Source of the DNA: Polytrichum commune
Lineage: Eukaryota; Streptophyta; Polytrichopsida; Polytrichales; Polytrichaceae
Reading direction: 5' to 3'
Assembly: GCA_950295325.1 (NCBI GenBank)
Contig: OX485805.1
Span: 35,513,501-35,577,500 of the forward strand
Length of the DNA stretch: 64,000 nt
The position numbers and the translations under genes are program-made. Under the pieces are notes generated by a model, which saw only the letters and a list, made by a program, of their open reading frames with translations, was not told the DNA's origin and made no database searches. Positions 24,368 through 35,782 of this stretch are shown here, in pieces; the stretch's first letter is position 1; every line of letters starts with the position of its first letter.

Positions 24368-26907
24368 ATGGGCCGCGAAGGGAAGGTGTCGTCGTCCTCG
24401 TCCACGCCAACGGCGATGGACGTTGTCGAGTCCCCCGCGTTGAAGGAATTCGAGCCTCTAGATCCTACTGTAGCACGGAAATCTGGTGCAGGGCGGTGGA
24501 AGAGGAGGTCTGGCACGTCGACGCCGGTAAGGAGTTTCTTAGGCGCAGGGAAGTCGGGTGTAATTTACGTAGGGCGTATTCCTCATGGATTTTACGAAGA
24601 TCAGATGAGAGGTACGTAGTGCTCCTTGTTCTTCTTGCCCTGTTCTGAATTCTCTAAACTTAAACTTGACCTAATGTGGGAGGCCAGTTTAGATGCTCTG
24701 TAAAACCTTTCGGCTTGTGAGTGCAAGTTTTTGTGCAGCCTTGTCACTGTCAATGCAGCTTATCTACGGGGATTTTCCTTTCACAGGCTTTTTCAGTCAA
24801 TTTGGAGACATTAAAAGACTTCGTCTATCTCGGAATAAGAAGGTCAGTACCTTTGCGGTTGTCAGTTACATGGACTACGAGAGAGCTTAGAGTGTCTGGA
24901 GCGTTGTTACCATTGAGTAAGTTAAGGTTGTATGTGTTACTGATTGTCTTATTAAAATTTCTGAAAAATCTGGATGTATTTGTCTTTAGTATTTATGAGA
25001 AGTTTTGTTTGGTGCGTAAGTAGATGATGTCCAAGGAAGAATGTCTAAAGTGTTTTTTCTCATATTGGAATGCAGACAGGCAAGTCAAAACATTATGCGT
25101 TTATTGAGTTTGAGGCCCCTGAGGTAGGCCGCAACATTGGTTAAACAAATTCTGGCTGTTAGCATTTACTCTGGTTGAATCTCTTGCACATTATGGCAGT
25201 TATCATTGATCGTCATGGCATTATTGAGATTTGACAATTTGATTTTATTCTTGTAACCCATGTCTTATATGATAGAACAAGTTGAGCTTACATGTAAGGT
25301 TTGGCTTGTAGGTGGCCCCAATTGTGGCAGAAGCAATGCATAACTATTTATTATTTGAGTCAATGCTGCAAGTGAAGGTTGTTCCACCAGAGAAGATCAA
25401 CAGATCACTGTAAGTTTGTCAAAGCCCCAGTACTTCTTCTAGGGCACTATTTAGGTCATACTATTAGTTTGGGAACCAGGGGTCTTTGAGAAGGCTGAAG
25501 TAGATTCTAACATTGAGTATAATAATGATTTCATTGTTCAATTGTTTATGTTGGTCACTGCACTTTGAAGGGTGTCTTAGCACAGTGAACTCTTTTCTTT
25601 CCTTAGCACTCGAGCATGCATCTGTGTCTCTCAAAGTTGTACAACGCAGAGGAATCTTGAAACGATCACTCTAATATTATGCAGTGTCCTGTGGAACCTG
25701 ATCATTGACACCTGTGACCTGTACAAGTGGACATGGAACCCATGGTGCCCTTACATATTGGCACTGAAACATGTGGTGCACTGACTTCATGTCTTTTCTT
25801 TTGTTGTCTTTTCACCTATGGATTCTTATGGGCTTGTTATATGCATGTGATAGGTGGACTGGAGCAAATAGAGTGTTCAAAAAAATTGAGTGGCAAAAGC
25901 TGGAGCGTGAACGCTACCATAAGGTAAATAAAAGTGAACTCTGTGAGGAAACCGATTGATGGATCCACATCTATTGTGAACTCTGCAAAATTTCTACGTC
26001 GGCACTTGAAGGTTGATGTGACTTTTGGTAGAGTGCCTGAAAAAGTGTGATTGAAGCAGGATATGCTGTGCAAGCTCTTGGTATCATCACTGTTGGTGTT
26101 TGATGTATGGAGTTAGATGTGTCAGTGAACATCCAGGAGCTTTGGAATGTCCATCTTAGGCGACTATGGAAAAGCCTCAAATTAGCATATTGTGTAGGTG
26201 AAAGCATTTTTTGGATGCTGTCCATATAGTTCAATTTGCAAAGACTTGAGTGCATGTGCATGGACTGTCGAGCATAAGAGATTTTGGAGAATGGTCACTT
26301 TCTGTGTAAGTAGGTATGTATGGATGCCATTAGCTAAGTTTCATACTGATTGAATCTAAAAGTCTTTGATAGACTTTGCTGCTTTGCAAATTAAAAAAAA
26401 GTTCTGCCCTGATTTCTGTGCAATAGGTGAGAACCCCAAAAGAGCAGGCACGATTATTGAGAGAGCTGGTAAAGAAAGATCAAAAGCGAAGGAAGAAGCT
26501 GCAAGAGGCTGGCATTGACTATGACTACCCTGAGATTGTAAGTCCTTCCAATCCCTACACCGAGTTTCTTCAACTAAGTAGTAGTTTTGATAATACAACT
26601 TATAGTAAATTGTTACCACCTAAATAATGACATACATTTGTATATTGACACTAGTTGCAACTGGACTCTCCCATCCATGATGATGGTGATGAACAGGTAT
26701 TGCAAGTTGCACAATGTTATGATGGCACAACATTTAAGGAGTCAGATGAGGTGTTTGCTAGGTTGTCATTTTAAATCTTTTTTTTCAAACAAGTTCTTTG
26801 GATATTTTGGTCTATACTGACATTATTGACTTGTTGCATTTGTACAGAAAGCCATCATTCCACGTTCATCTAAGAAGATCACGTTTGATGATGATGAGGA
26901 TTCCTAG
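24368..26907 (+). CDS. NIFK: Nucleolar RRM protein of the NIFK (MKI67 FHA-interacting) / Nop15 family
   Basis: Eight in-frame exons: 24368-24611, 24787-24842, 25076-25123, 25312-25409, 25854-25923, 26427-26537, 26655-26696, 26848-26907; 242 residues. The family acts in the nucleolus in pre-rRNA processing for the large ribosomal subunit. One RRM is seen: RNP2 IYVGRI (residues 66-71) and RNP1 KSKHYAFI (103-110). The family signature NYLLFESMLQVKVVPPEKI follows, then FKKIEWQKLERERYHK and the basic block RELVKKDQKRRKKLQEAGIDY. The C-terminus is acidic (FDDDEDS) and ends at TAG 26905-26907. The N-terminus is Ser-rich and basic, with no targeting peptide. Start chosen as the first ATG of the open frame, in a purine-rich context. 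The last two exons are short, so the exact C-terminus is the least certain part. Confidence 0.88.
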
Positions 26908-27060
26908 GCTGCAACATTCCTTTGGCAGGAAATCAAAGAGGGTATACAGTAGAAGAGCAGTCAACGACCCACGGCGAATTAGATTTAAGAAGAGCGTAAG
27001 TTCTATGATAATGAGGAATTTGAGGCTGCTACTTTCATTTGCAGGAGTTCACTCTCTACT
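26848..27060 (+). repeat. Imperfect duplication of the NIFK-like terminal exon in its 3' flank
   Basis: The terminal exon and following bases (from AAGAAGATCACGTTTGATG at about 26,872 through GGCTGCAACATTCCTTTG) resemble a second stretch from about 26,988 (AAGAAGAGCGTAAGTTCTA through GGCTGCTACTTTCATTTG). The second copy carries GTAAGT in place of coding sequence. An open frame of 180 residues across 26,798-27,340 covers both but has no family features and is not called. Confidence 0.5.
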
Positions 27061-27912
27061 TCATACGGAGGATCCCTGGAAAAAATTGAGGGGAAATAGC
27101 ACAAGGATTTTTGGGATGGAGACCTCCTTTAGAAAGCTCAAGATGTTGAGAATGGGTCACAAGATTAGTAGAGCAATTGAGGATTCGTGGCTATTTTCAA
27201 AGCCAATGGCACACAAGTTCTTCAAAAAGTGTGTCACAACAAAGTTTAAAATGTTTCCAGCACCTGATCAATGTATCTATATAACTTCCACACTTCTTCA
27301 TCAGAGATTCAGCTGTACTCTTTTTACCTGTGCTGATTGAAATGCTAAATCTTTATTGTAGCAATTGTCAGTATGGTGGAATTTTGCCCCTGATGTACTT
27401 TGGAGTTGATTTGGCAGCAAGGTGTGGTATTCTTTGACAACTCTCCATTCTTAAGGTAAGCCTACTATCAAGACCTTTCCTCTGTCACTCAACAGAGACC
27501 CGTATTGGAAGCTGATATGAGAAATAGAAATTTGAACAAGTATTGTAACAAGAGAAAGTGCGGACTCAGCTATTATGTATTGGCATCACAACCAAAAGTA
27601 GATCTCAAGGGTTTATGATATAGACAATCCTTAGGTTTCTAGGTTTGAACTGGGATGGCCTCAATATTGTGTTTTTGTTTAATACTTCTACAACCTTGTT
27701 GTGTATCATTCTCAGCAACCGCCTAAACACCATTGAGAAGAAACTATATTAAAAATTCACCAACTCTGCTATGTGTGTTGGCATATGGAAAGAACAACTT
27801 GAAAGCACCCACTAATCAATCACAACAGGAATTCTCACAAAACAATATACAACTACAGAAATGTCATAAACCTATCATATGTTTCCTGCCAGAAGAGGAG
27901 AAAGAGATTAAG

Positions 27913-29270
27913 CTAACTCCAATCGGTCACTGGTTTGAGTTGTTGGAAGAGCAGCTCAATTGAGGAGAAAACTTCATGAATGGATCTTATTGCATTGATT
28001 GGGTGTGATGATTGGAACAAACATGAGTTCACAGACGCAGTGTGTTTATGTGATCGACTAACAAATGTCGGTTTAATGAGATTGCTAGTGTCTTAATAAT
28101 TATTCAACCGCTAGGGATTGACGAGTATTGTTTCAAACTGGCCATAATAATATTGCAGTCACAATGCTACAACAGAAGCTAATTTACCTTGTAAACTTTT
28201 CCGGATTCTCATAGTAACTCAAAACCTTCAGGTTAGATTCAGTGCAAACCACAAACCTCGTACGGATGGTCTCAGACTTTCAATGTGATCATCAACACGA
28301 CCCTGGCAAAGTTTAGGAAGTCTTGTTATAACAGTCGTAAGTTACTGCAAATTAAATTCTCAGATTCCAACAAACCCTTTAGTACTGAGCCTGCATTTGC
28401 AAATCTCATCTCTTCAATACAATTAAGAAACTGCATTCAAGAAACTTGCTTGGAAAATCAATTAACCTCATATATACTAACACTGAACAAAGATTGAACT
28501 TGATCATATAGGACAACACGAAGGACGTGGTTAAAGGAGGTACGCAGACAGGGCCAAATCTGATTGTGGCTGTGAAGACATCTCTTCATCTCTTCCTCAG
28601 GGCAATTAAAGAACACGATGAATTGTGTGCCAATGCCAATCAGACTCAAAAGCACTTGAGATTGTCTAAGGCACAGGGAAACCCATCGATGAGAAACGTG
28701 CCGTTGCCACTCTCCTTCATAGCCTTATCAAGTAGCTCAACAATCAATTTAGCAGGGACAATTTTTCCCTCCATCATATTCGGGATCATTCTTCTACATC
28801 AATGAACTTAGGTGACCACATGCACAGCAATGCAAATTAGTAATCTATTACATGATGTATATTGAAGTAGCCTCGCAGGATGGAGATCATGAGAAAAACA
28901 TCTCATAGGATTTTTGAAAAGAATATGGACTATGTAACAGATGAGAGGAGACTGGATGATGAGCTGTGATAGCAACAAGACATATGATTGACTCTCGCCT
29001 ATATTCTGGGACGTAACTGGTCTGTTCATGGATGTAAACTATGATTTATGAATGAAATGCCATTTGTGTGGATAGAAAAGTGTAAGAGAGTTGTTGGAAG
29101 TGCCCTCCACTTGGATGAGTGATCGGTTATGAGTTGTGAGCATGTTTCCATTTCTCATTGCCCAAGTTGGTTACAACTTTCAGTAAACCACTTACACTTA
29201 AATGAGCAAAGCTGAAATTCTCCACAATTTTAGAGCATTGTGTGCCCTTTCCACAACATGGTTCACCTAC
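27913..29270 (-). pseudogene. UMP-CMP kinase (adenylate kinase family), decayed copy
   Basis: Exon-like blocks on the minus strand follow UMP-CMP kinase order. 29270-29196 carries the P-loop (GEPCCGKGTQCSKIVENF, where the family has a Gly-rich GPGSGKGTQ). 28793-28560 carries MMEGKIVPAKLIVELL, GTFLIDGFP and then, in another frame, FIVFFNCPEEEMKRCL. 28302-28188 carries GRVDDHIES and, shifted by one, TIRTRFVVCTESNLKVLSYY. About 28,005-27,913 carries SIHEVFSSIELLFQQL and a stop. Damage seen: P-loop substitutions, a frameshift with TGA after the GFP block, a second frameshift near 28,275, a lost GT donor at 28,559 (AT instead) and no recognisable exon for the segment after the P-loop. The intact gene phosphorylates UMP and CMP. 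Sequencing error could explain single frameshifts but not the whole set. Confidence 0.72.
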
Positions 29271-29398
29271 CTGCAAAGAACATAGAAATAAGAATGCGTT
29301 GTACTCTATGTAAAGAAAAATGAAACAACATCCTCAAGAAACCATAGTTGATCTCTCATCCAAGACCAAAAACGTTATCATGACTTGACACAATTTTC

Positions 29399-29800
29399 AT
29401 CCATGGAGGTGAGATATCATCCATAATCTAAAGATTTTGTTTATGAGTTGCTTGGTTATGACGGATAACTGACTCGAGTAGGTGGATGACTCGCCGTTTC
29501 CATAGCTTGTCATCCACTCTCCTCCCATTGGTTATTATGAGTCCATAACCGACCGCTCATCGAAGTGCAAAATGGTTATCAAAATTTTGTTACAATTCAT
29601 CATCCATGGAGGCGCAATATCATCCATAATTCCAAAATTTTGTCCATAAGGTGCTCGGTTATGATTGATAACCAACTCGCATAGGTGGATGACTCGCCAA
29701 TCCTTTGGCTTGTCATCTACTCTCCTGTTGTTGGTTAACAAGTCCACACTAGTTACCTTAGTTGAGAATGATTAATGAGTGTGAACTTGGCTCATGCCAA
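29399..29800. repeat. Direct duplication with about 202-bp offset
   Basis: CATCCATGGAGG(T/C)G(A/C)(G/A)ATATC begins at 29,399 and 29,601. Shared later words are TAGGTGGATGACTCGCC, GGCTTGTCATC(C/T)AC and GGTTATGA. Confidence 0.75.
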
Positions 29801-29963
29801 GTGAAACATGATTTAGTATATATTAGGTTTTGGTTATTTGAGAATGGATATCTGTGGCAGGGTTGTATCGAGCCAATGAAGAATATGTGATCACGTGTGT
29901 TAGCAACATAGGCAATCATGAAGAAGTCAAATCTACTTTATATTGATCATTAGTGTGTTTGCT

Positions 29964-29994
<31 letters not shown>

Positions 29995-30129
29995 GGTGCT
30001 ATAAATATTTACAAAATAGACGAAAGATCTCTTACCTCCATCAAATGTGACTTCCGTCTCCCATTGAGTGCAAGGTTGTACAAAATTGGCTTGTATCCAA
30101 TTACAACCAAGTAAACATAAAAATATCAA

Positions 30130-30235
30130 AGTAAATCAACCCCCCAGGGGCCCCTGAACTCTTCATTGGAAACCTATATGATGTGCATGGGTCAGTATGA
30201 AATTAAACCCCCTATGTACAAGAACTTTATAGAGA
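30130..30235. repeat. Dispersed repeat, inverted relative to 41,380-41,460
   Basis: ACTCTTCATTGGAAACCTA, then GATGTG, GGGTCA and TATGAAAT(T/C)AAACCCCCTAT, equals the reverse complement of the block at 41,380-41,460 in the P450 intron. An 82-residue open frame (30,166-30,414) begins inside it and is not called. Confidence 0.75.
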
Positions 30236-30716
30236 AAAACAAATTTTTACATACTAATGGCATGCTAGAAAATCCACCCCCAGGCCTCGACTATACGACA
30301 CACTTCCCATCGACCAAACTTTCTAGTGTTAATTTCCCTCCATACTATGACTACAACGCTTGTAATGGAACAACATTTTTTAGGTCTAATTTGTCATATA
30401 ATAGAGGTAAGTAATATGCATAAGTGATGGACCCACATGTACTTCAAGGTTCATATGTGATTAGTACTTTGAAACATGCAAGAGAACCTTGGGGAACATT
30501 GTGAGTATACTTCTTGAATACAAACGTTCTTTGAGACTTATGTATCTTCATTACGTATACAAATTGACATTTTACATTGAAATAGGCAATTTTTACTTGA
30601 AAAACCTTACTAGTAGAACATTTGAGGCCACAATGTCATATTACTGAGAATATGACACCTGCTTATGCAACCAAATGTGTCTTAATAAAGAGGAAAAACA
30701 AAACCCAAAAAATTTG

Positions 30717-31060
30717 TATTTAGTGTCACTGATTCTATTTGTCTTGCTCAATACTAATATTGTAAACAACCTGTGTAGTGTCACCAACACTAAACGTGAA
30801 CCTGACATCATTTGTCATTCCTTGTAAAAAAGAAATGTTGCAATTAATGTTGGTCCATTCACAATGTTGCAATTACTATCACTTACTAAGTGAGTTTTCA
30901 ATCATCCCTGAAAATAGCTTATAATTTTAGAATTGTTAGGATGTAATATATACCAAAATTTGTTCCAATAATTGGCATGGATTTCATTCAAATTTCGATT
31001 ATCCATGACATCAAATGTAAACTTATTCATACGAAGTATCGTTAGAGGAGTTACCATAGT
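30717..31060. repeat. Dispersed repeat family R1, copy 2
   Basis: Same orientation and word order as 8,680-9,010; the tail (TTCATACGAAGTATCGTTAG) corresponds to ACCATAAGAAGTGTCATTAC in copy 1. Confidence 0.75.
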
Positions 31061-31917
31061 GACATAAAACACCTATTAACAAAATTATTATTATTATTAA
31101 CACAATAAATATGACACTATTAACAAAATGTTTTAGTATAAAAGAAATGGGAAGGGGGCGCTGAATGTGGGGTATATCTGAGAATACTACGTGGAATACT
31201 GTCAGTCCCACAGAACATTGTGGAAAACTGCGTGTCTTTTTGTGGAAAGAGTGACATAAAGTACCATATGACACAATTGACACAATATTTGAGTGTGGTA
31301 AGAGTTAAAAGGGGGCCCCTTTCGTGCAATACATCTTCCAAATATCCTTCAAAGTATCGGTGTCCTTTTGCGGAAAGAGTGACACAAAGATGTTCACGTG
31401 AATGCTATGGAGTGAAGCAATGAATGGGGAGACCTGCCAACTAGTTATCTATGAACCGGTTGAGTTTGAGCAAAAAAAAAGATTCAGATTCAAGGCTTCA
31501 GGAAAATGACCGTTCGATTCAGAGGATCTTAGGGCATATTCCTCTACTAATAATGTTTTTGATATTAGGAACATAGGAGGGCGGCGGTGGTGGCCACCTA
31601 GCTAGTTATTCTGTCAAGTAGAGACAAAGATTTCACTACAAGAAAATCGAATCGCCAAGCATTCCATTCACTTTTGGGTACCTTTCCATTATCATCTAGT
31701 AGTTTGAAGTCAGTTCGGGCCTATCATTCTTCTATTAATGAAGGAAAAAAAAAAAGAGCTGAAAGATGTCAACATGTAACCAATTGATATTGAAAACACT
31801 GTGAGCATCTCGATTGGTCGTGCCCAAAAATCTCCTTGGACACTCGAGTGAAGAATTCGACTTTCTATCTCCCACTCTAGTGTACTAGATGAGTCTGATG
31901 TTGAATGATTTCACTAA

Positions 31918-32403
31918 GAGCCGCTTCACACTATGGCCGTCCAAGTCAAGAGGTGGTGGGATTGAGTGGCCAAACTTTGTTAAGAATCCAAAGAAATGAG
32001 CTGAAAATAGCCAATAAAATATAGTAAGTGGAGCCTTCAGCCAGGCATAGTGTGAAGCCTCCAAAGGCTGAGCCCAAAGTCCAAACCCAAAGGAGCATCC
32101 CACTTTATTCCTTGCTAAAAATAACCCCTCCAATGTAACGGCCAAGATCTTGTCAATGATTGATTTTTTGATGAAAAAAAACCGATGGCCTCTTGACCAT
32201 AGTTTAGGTTTCCATTCCCATCCAGCCCAAACTTCCTTCCAGAGCCTGTTGCCTTCTTCAAAAAGTAATCATTTAAAATTGCGATGGCCTTTGGACTTTG
32301 GCCATAGTGTGTAAGGGTCGAGAGGCTGAACTCTTGGTTTCATGCAATTCGATTGGTGAAGATCGACGGCCTCTCGACCTTCGGCCACAGTGTGAAGCAC
32401 CCC
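31918..32403. mobile_element. PIF/Harbinger-type MITE, copy B of the 5,539 family
   Basis: Ends GAGCCGCTTCACACTATGGC and GGCCACAGTGTGAAGCACCCC are inverted repeats. Left flank TAA, right flank GAA, so the target duplication is slightly decayed. At 486 bp it lacks the roughly 400-bp internal segment of copy A. Internal words such as GGAGCATCCCACTTTATTCC and GGCCAAGATCTTGTCAATGA are shared. Confidence 0.82.
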
Positions 32404-32570
32404 GAAGTAAGCTTAATATGGAGATTGACATGCAGTAAGTTAACATGCAGACAGACAAGTGAATTGAGTACAAGGCCTCTCTCAATCTGGATGCCACTTG
32501 AAATGCCAACAAGTATGATGCATGTAACTTACATCCACATGCATTAAGGGTGAGATTCTAGTGGGAAGAA

Positions 32571-32691
32571 GGGTTAGTTTCCGTGCAGGCTGCTCGTCCA
32601 CTAGATTCTAGTGGAAACGTAGATTTCACGAGGTGAAATCTACGTTTCCATTAGAATTTGGTGTACAAGCGGCCTGCATGGAAACTAACCT
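32571..32691. repeat. Long hairpin with 59-bp arms and 3-nt loop
   Basis: Left arm 32,571-32,629 and right arm 32,633-32,691 are reverse complements with roughly eight differences, around GAG. The central 18 bp per arm (GTGAAATCTACGTTTCCA) match exactly. It may be a foldback MITE: a partial relative (AGAATCTAGTGGGTCAGCGG then CCTACATGGAAACTCATCC) lies at 33,407-33,446. A transcript would form a miRNA-precursor-like stem. Confidence 0.8.
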
Positions 32692-34400
32692 TAAAGACAC
32701 ACTTGTCCAAATGTAGATGAAATATGATGGGGTAGGGTGTGTATGTGTCAACTAGCAACTCTCATCTTCTCAAATCCAGGCCCACCTACTAACCTCCTCC
32801 TCTCTTGTAAAACTGGTTTTCAATCTTATTGGTGACCCACACTTGTAGGTAAAAAAATGCTTGAGTGGGCGCATGGAAGTCCAGTGACCCATGTTCATGG
32901 CCTCCACATTCTAGTAGGCCACTGGATTGTGGTGGGCATTAGGGGATGATTGGACTCAAAAGGTTGCTGCCCTTTTAATAACCAAAAAAATAGATTCTTA
33001 ATATCCCAAGCCCCGTAGTACAAGGGCGTACCCATGAGCTCACATGGCACATAAGGTGTCATAGGGTTTTGGACCATGGTTCCGAGCCAATGGAGTCGTG
33101 CTTAGCGTACTCAACCTTGTTGATGTGACTCCGGAAGTACATAATGGAGGTCATGGCAACATCACAAGTACTAGAGGACTACATCATGACAAGTCCACAC
33201 GCTAACGTGTCAATAGTTTAGTGGTTCCGGTTTCTAGTACCTTTGAGCTGAACCTCATTTTCATTTGAATTTTAAAGACAAAATATTAGAGAAAATCCTT
33301 TTTTGGGACAAAACTCGTGGGCACCTTTTGAGTTCATTCCTCCCCTAATGTTAATTGGCGGCTTTTGCTACTGTACAAGAAAACACCTCCGACCCACTAT
33401 TATGTAGAATCTAGTGGGTCAGCGGCCTACATGGAAACTCATCCTAACTCGGAGATTCAGAGGAGGAGTTCACATTCACCATTCTCTGCTGCAACGTGGA
33501 TTTCACAATCTAGGCAAACACTTAGTGTGTCAGAAAATTCACCGTTTCTAGCACTGGACGATATTATTTGTCCACCTGCAAATACTCCAGATTCGAGACT
33601 TGGTACTAAGCTTAGTAAAGCGAAACTCTCCAGAGCATGGTGATGAATCAAAGCTGCTCATCTGGTACAGTGAAGTAAATGGACTCAGTGTCCAGGGAGC
33701 TTTTTGGGCATTACCCGGTCGAGATCCCAGTGTTTCCAAGTCCATCCGGTTACATGCTGACATCTTTCAGATTTCCTTCAATAATTTCAGGCATATTCTA
33801 TAACTGCCTCTAGATTGATGGGTAGTTTCCCTCGAGTCTTGAACTTCAACCGGTTCATCTGTAACTAGCGGCCGGTTCTCCCCGTTCCATGAATGGACTT
33901 CATGCAAATGGAAACCATCAAGATTATTCTGGCAGGTACGTGAACTGGATCGGTTAAGCTAAAGTTGCACATGTGAAGCTAGTATCCCTATAATGCACAT
34001 GGAAACATACAGTCCCTATGGAAAACAATTGTGAGCGTTGCCAATGATGCATGGCTGAGGTCAGCACTCAAAAAGCTGCATCCAACAGCCGCAATGCTAT
34101 GGTAAAAACTTACAGGACCAATTACGAAAATATCATGGCATTGGTCCTATGTTCCCACAAGTACACTTTATTCACACTAACCTTGCAAAAGATTTGGAGT
34201 TTTTATCTACCTATCCATCTGTTCCACATGTTAAGAAGAAAAAGTGCGATACCTATGACCATCGCGAAACTGAATTTTTGCTTCTTCTTCATAATGAGCA
34301 GGTGACATCATGGTTGTTGGCAGCATGACGTTATGGTTGTCGGCATCAACGTTTTTAGTTGTTGGCCATAGCCATGCGGCTCTTGGCATCTATCATCATA
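32692..34400. other. Intergenic DNA with possible unassigned coding remnants
   Basis: Around 33,430-33,805 two overlapping plus-strand frames read protein-like text (SVSENSPFLALDDIICPPAN, then SKLLIWYSEVNGLSVQGAFW). I recognise no family, see no start or splice structure, and do not call a gene. A block near 33,825-33,905 (CGAGTCTTGAACTTCAACCG) resembles 35,115-35,175 inside the downstream transposon. Confidence 0.4.
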
Positions 34401-35615
34401 CAGTCTAACCTTGATAATGTCACCCTTGTTAATAGAACACCTTGATATTGTCACCTAAAAGTTTGAAACCGATTTTCATAGTGTAAAACTCCCTCGTTAT
34501 TATCCCTATCACCCTTGATAATGTCACTATTTTTTTTCAAAATTTGTAGTGTAAATGTGATAATATCAAGTATGGATGGATTGTATGGGTGGGCATGGGT
34601 TCGATATTATAATGAGTGGGCATGGGTTCGATATTATTGTTCATGGGTGGGCATGGGTTCGATATTATAATGAGTGGGCATGGGTTCGATATTATAATGA
34701 GTGGGCATGGGTTCGATATTATTGTTCATGGGTGGGCATGGGTTCGATATTATTGTTCATGGGTGAGCATGGGCTAAAGCAAAGCATATTGGGGGTCATT
34801 GAATGAGCACTCATTCAATGCTTTCGGCATAGTGGGATGCCTTGTGTAATTTCAAATTTGGTACGTGTTTCGGAGTCCAAATGCTCAATTCTACATACTC
34901 GCAGTTGTCTGTAAGTTGAGGCCAAAGGTGGAAGTTCACAAACATACAGATACACATCCTGCCGATTTTTCCTGCTGATTGTTTGACTCACATCAACTTG
35001 GTGGTGGTGGTGGGTTTCTTCCCCTTATAACTTGCATTCCACAAATTTGAATGTTTGGTTCTAAGTTTTGTCCTTGCTCTTGCTTGTAAATATGTTGATA
35101 TCTGTAATTTTCCTGAAGTCTTGACCTTCACCTGTTCATATGTAACTACCAGCTGGTTCTACCTGTTCATTGAGCACCAACCTTGATCGATGAACAAGTG
35201 CTGCATGCGGGCATAGTGGGCAAGGTTCTCAGATTTTCAGCACTCATGAGTTGTTAGAAATGGAAAAAATCCATGACAAACTCATTAGAATTGGTGTTGC
35301 ACATTTAACATCAACAAAACAATGTGAGATTAGAAGCTTCTTTGTCTCTAGTGAGAGGTCTTTACCTAATCTCAATGACACAATGTTATGATGTGCTCTT
35401 GTTGTTATTCACAATTTTGAATTAGATTTTACATTCAAAAACATTGAAGTCTCGTATTTGTTTTTTTTTTAAATTGTAATTATATTTTGATTTTCTACAT
35501 ATTTTTTGATATTATCACATTATGCACAAAATGTGACATTATCAAGTATGTCACACCTTGTTTATATCACACTTTTTGGTGAAACGGAGGGTGTGACATT
35601 ATCAAGGTTAGGGTG
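34401..35615. mobile_element. Pogo/Tc1-mariner-like non-autonomous transposon upstream of the P450 gene
   Basis: The left end CAGTCTAACCTTGATAATGT and the reverse complement of the right end (CACCCTAACCTTGATAATGT) are inverted repeats, with TA on both flanks (34399-34400, 35616-35617). Length 1,215 bp. The motif TTGATAATGTCAC or its complement recurs near both ends, as subterminal sites for a transposase might. The inside holds a tandem repeat (34,587-34,783). No intact transposase. The right end lies 167 bp before the P450 ATG. Confidence 0.82.
34587..34783. repeat. Tandem repeat of 27- and 33-bp units
   Basis: Seven GGGCATGGGTTCGATATTAT-type units (the last one degenerate), alternating between endings AATGAGT and TGTTCATGGGT. 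Confidence 0.85.
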
Positions 35616-35782
35616 TATTCCATAGTATTCCAGTTTGGGACGTCGAGTCCACCTCCGAAAAGGGGCAATGTTAAATATTATATTAGGTGTAGTTTATAGG
35701 CGGAGAGTTTAGTATAGCACTGCATGCATTGAGCTGGGGACTATAAATTTGATCACCAGTTTGAGCAATTCCATTGTGAGTC

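Larger units (their letters stand above)
29271..31914. other. Intergenic DNA rich in repeats
   Basis: No gene supported. Holds a 202-bp duplication (29,399-29,800), a GT/G tract (29,963-29,993), an inverted match to 41,380-41,460 (30,130-30,235), R1 copy 2 (30,717-31,060) and a weak copy of the palindromic MITE near 31,165-31,220. The word GGAAAGAGTGACA recurs at about 31,245 and 31,370. Confidence 0.55.

Noticed and set aside
26798..27340. 180-codon open frame after the NIFK-like gene
   Set aside because: Overlaps the true last exon in another frame and has no family motif; likely 3' flank.
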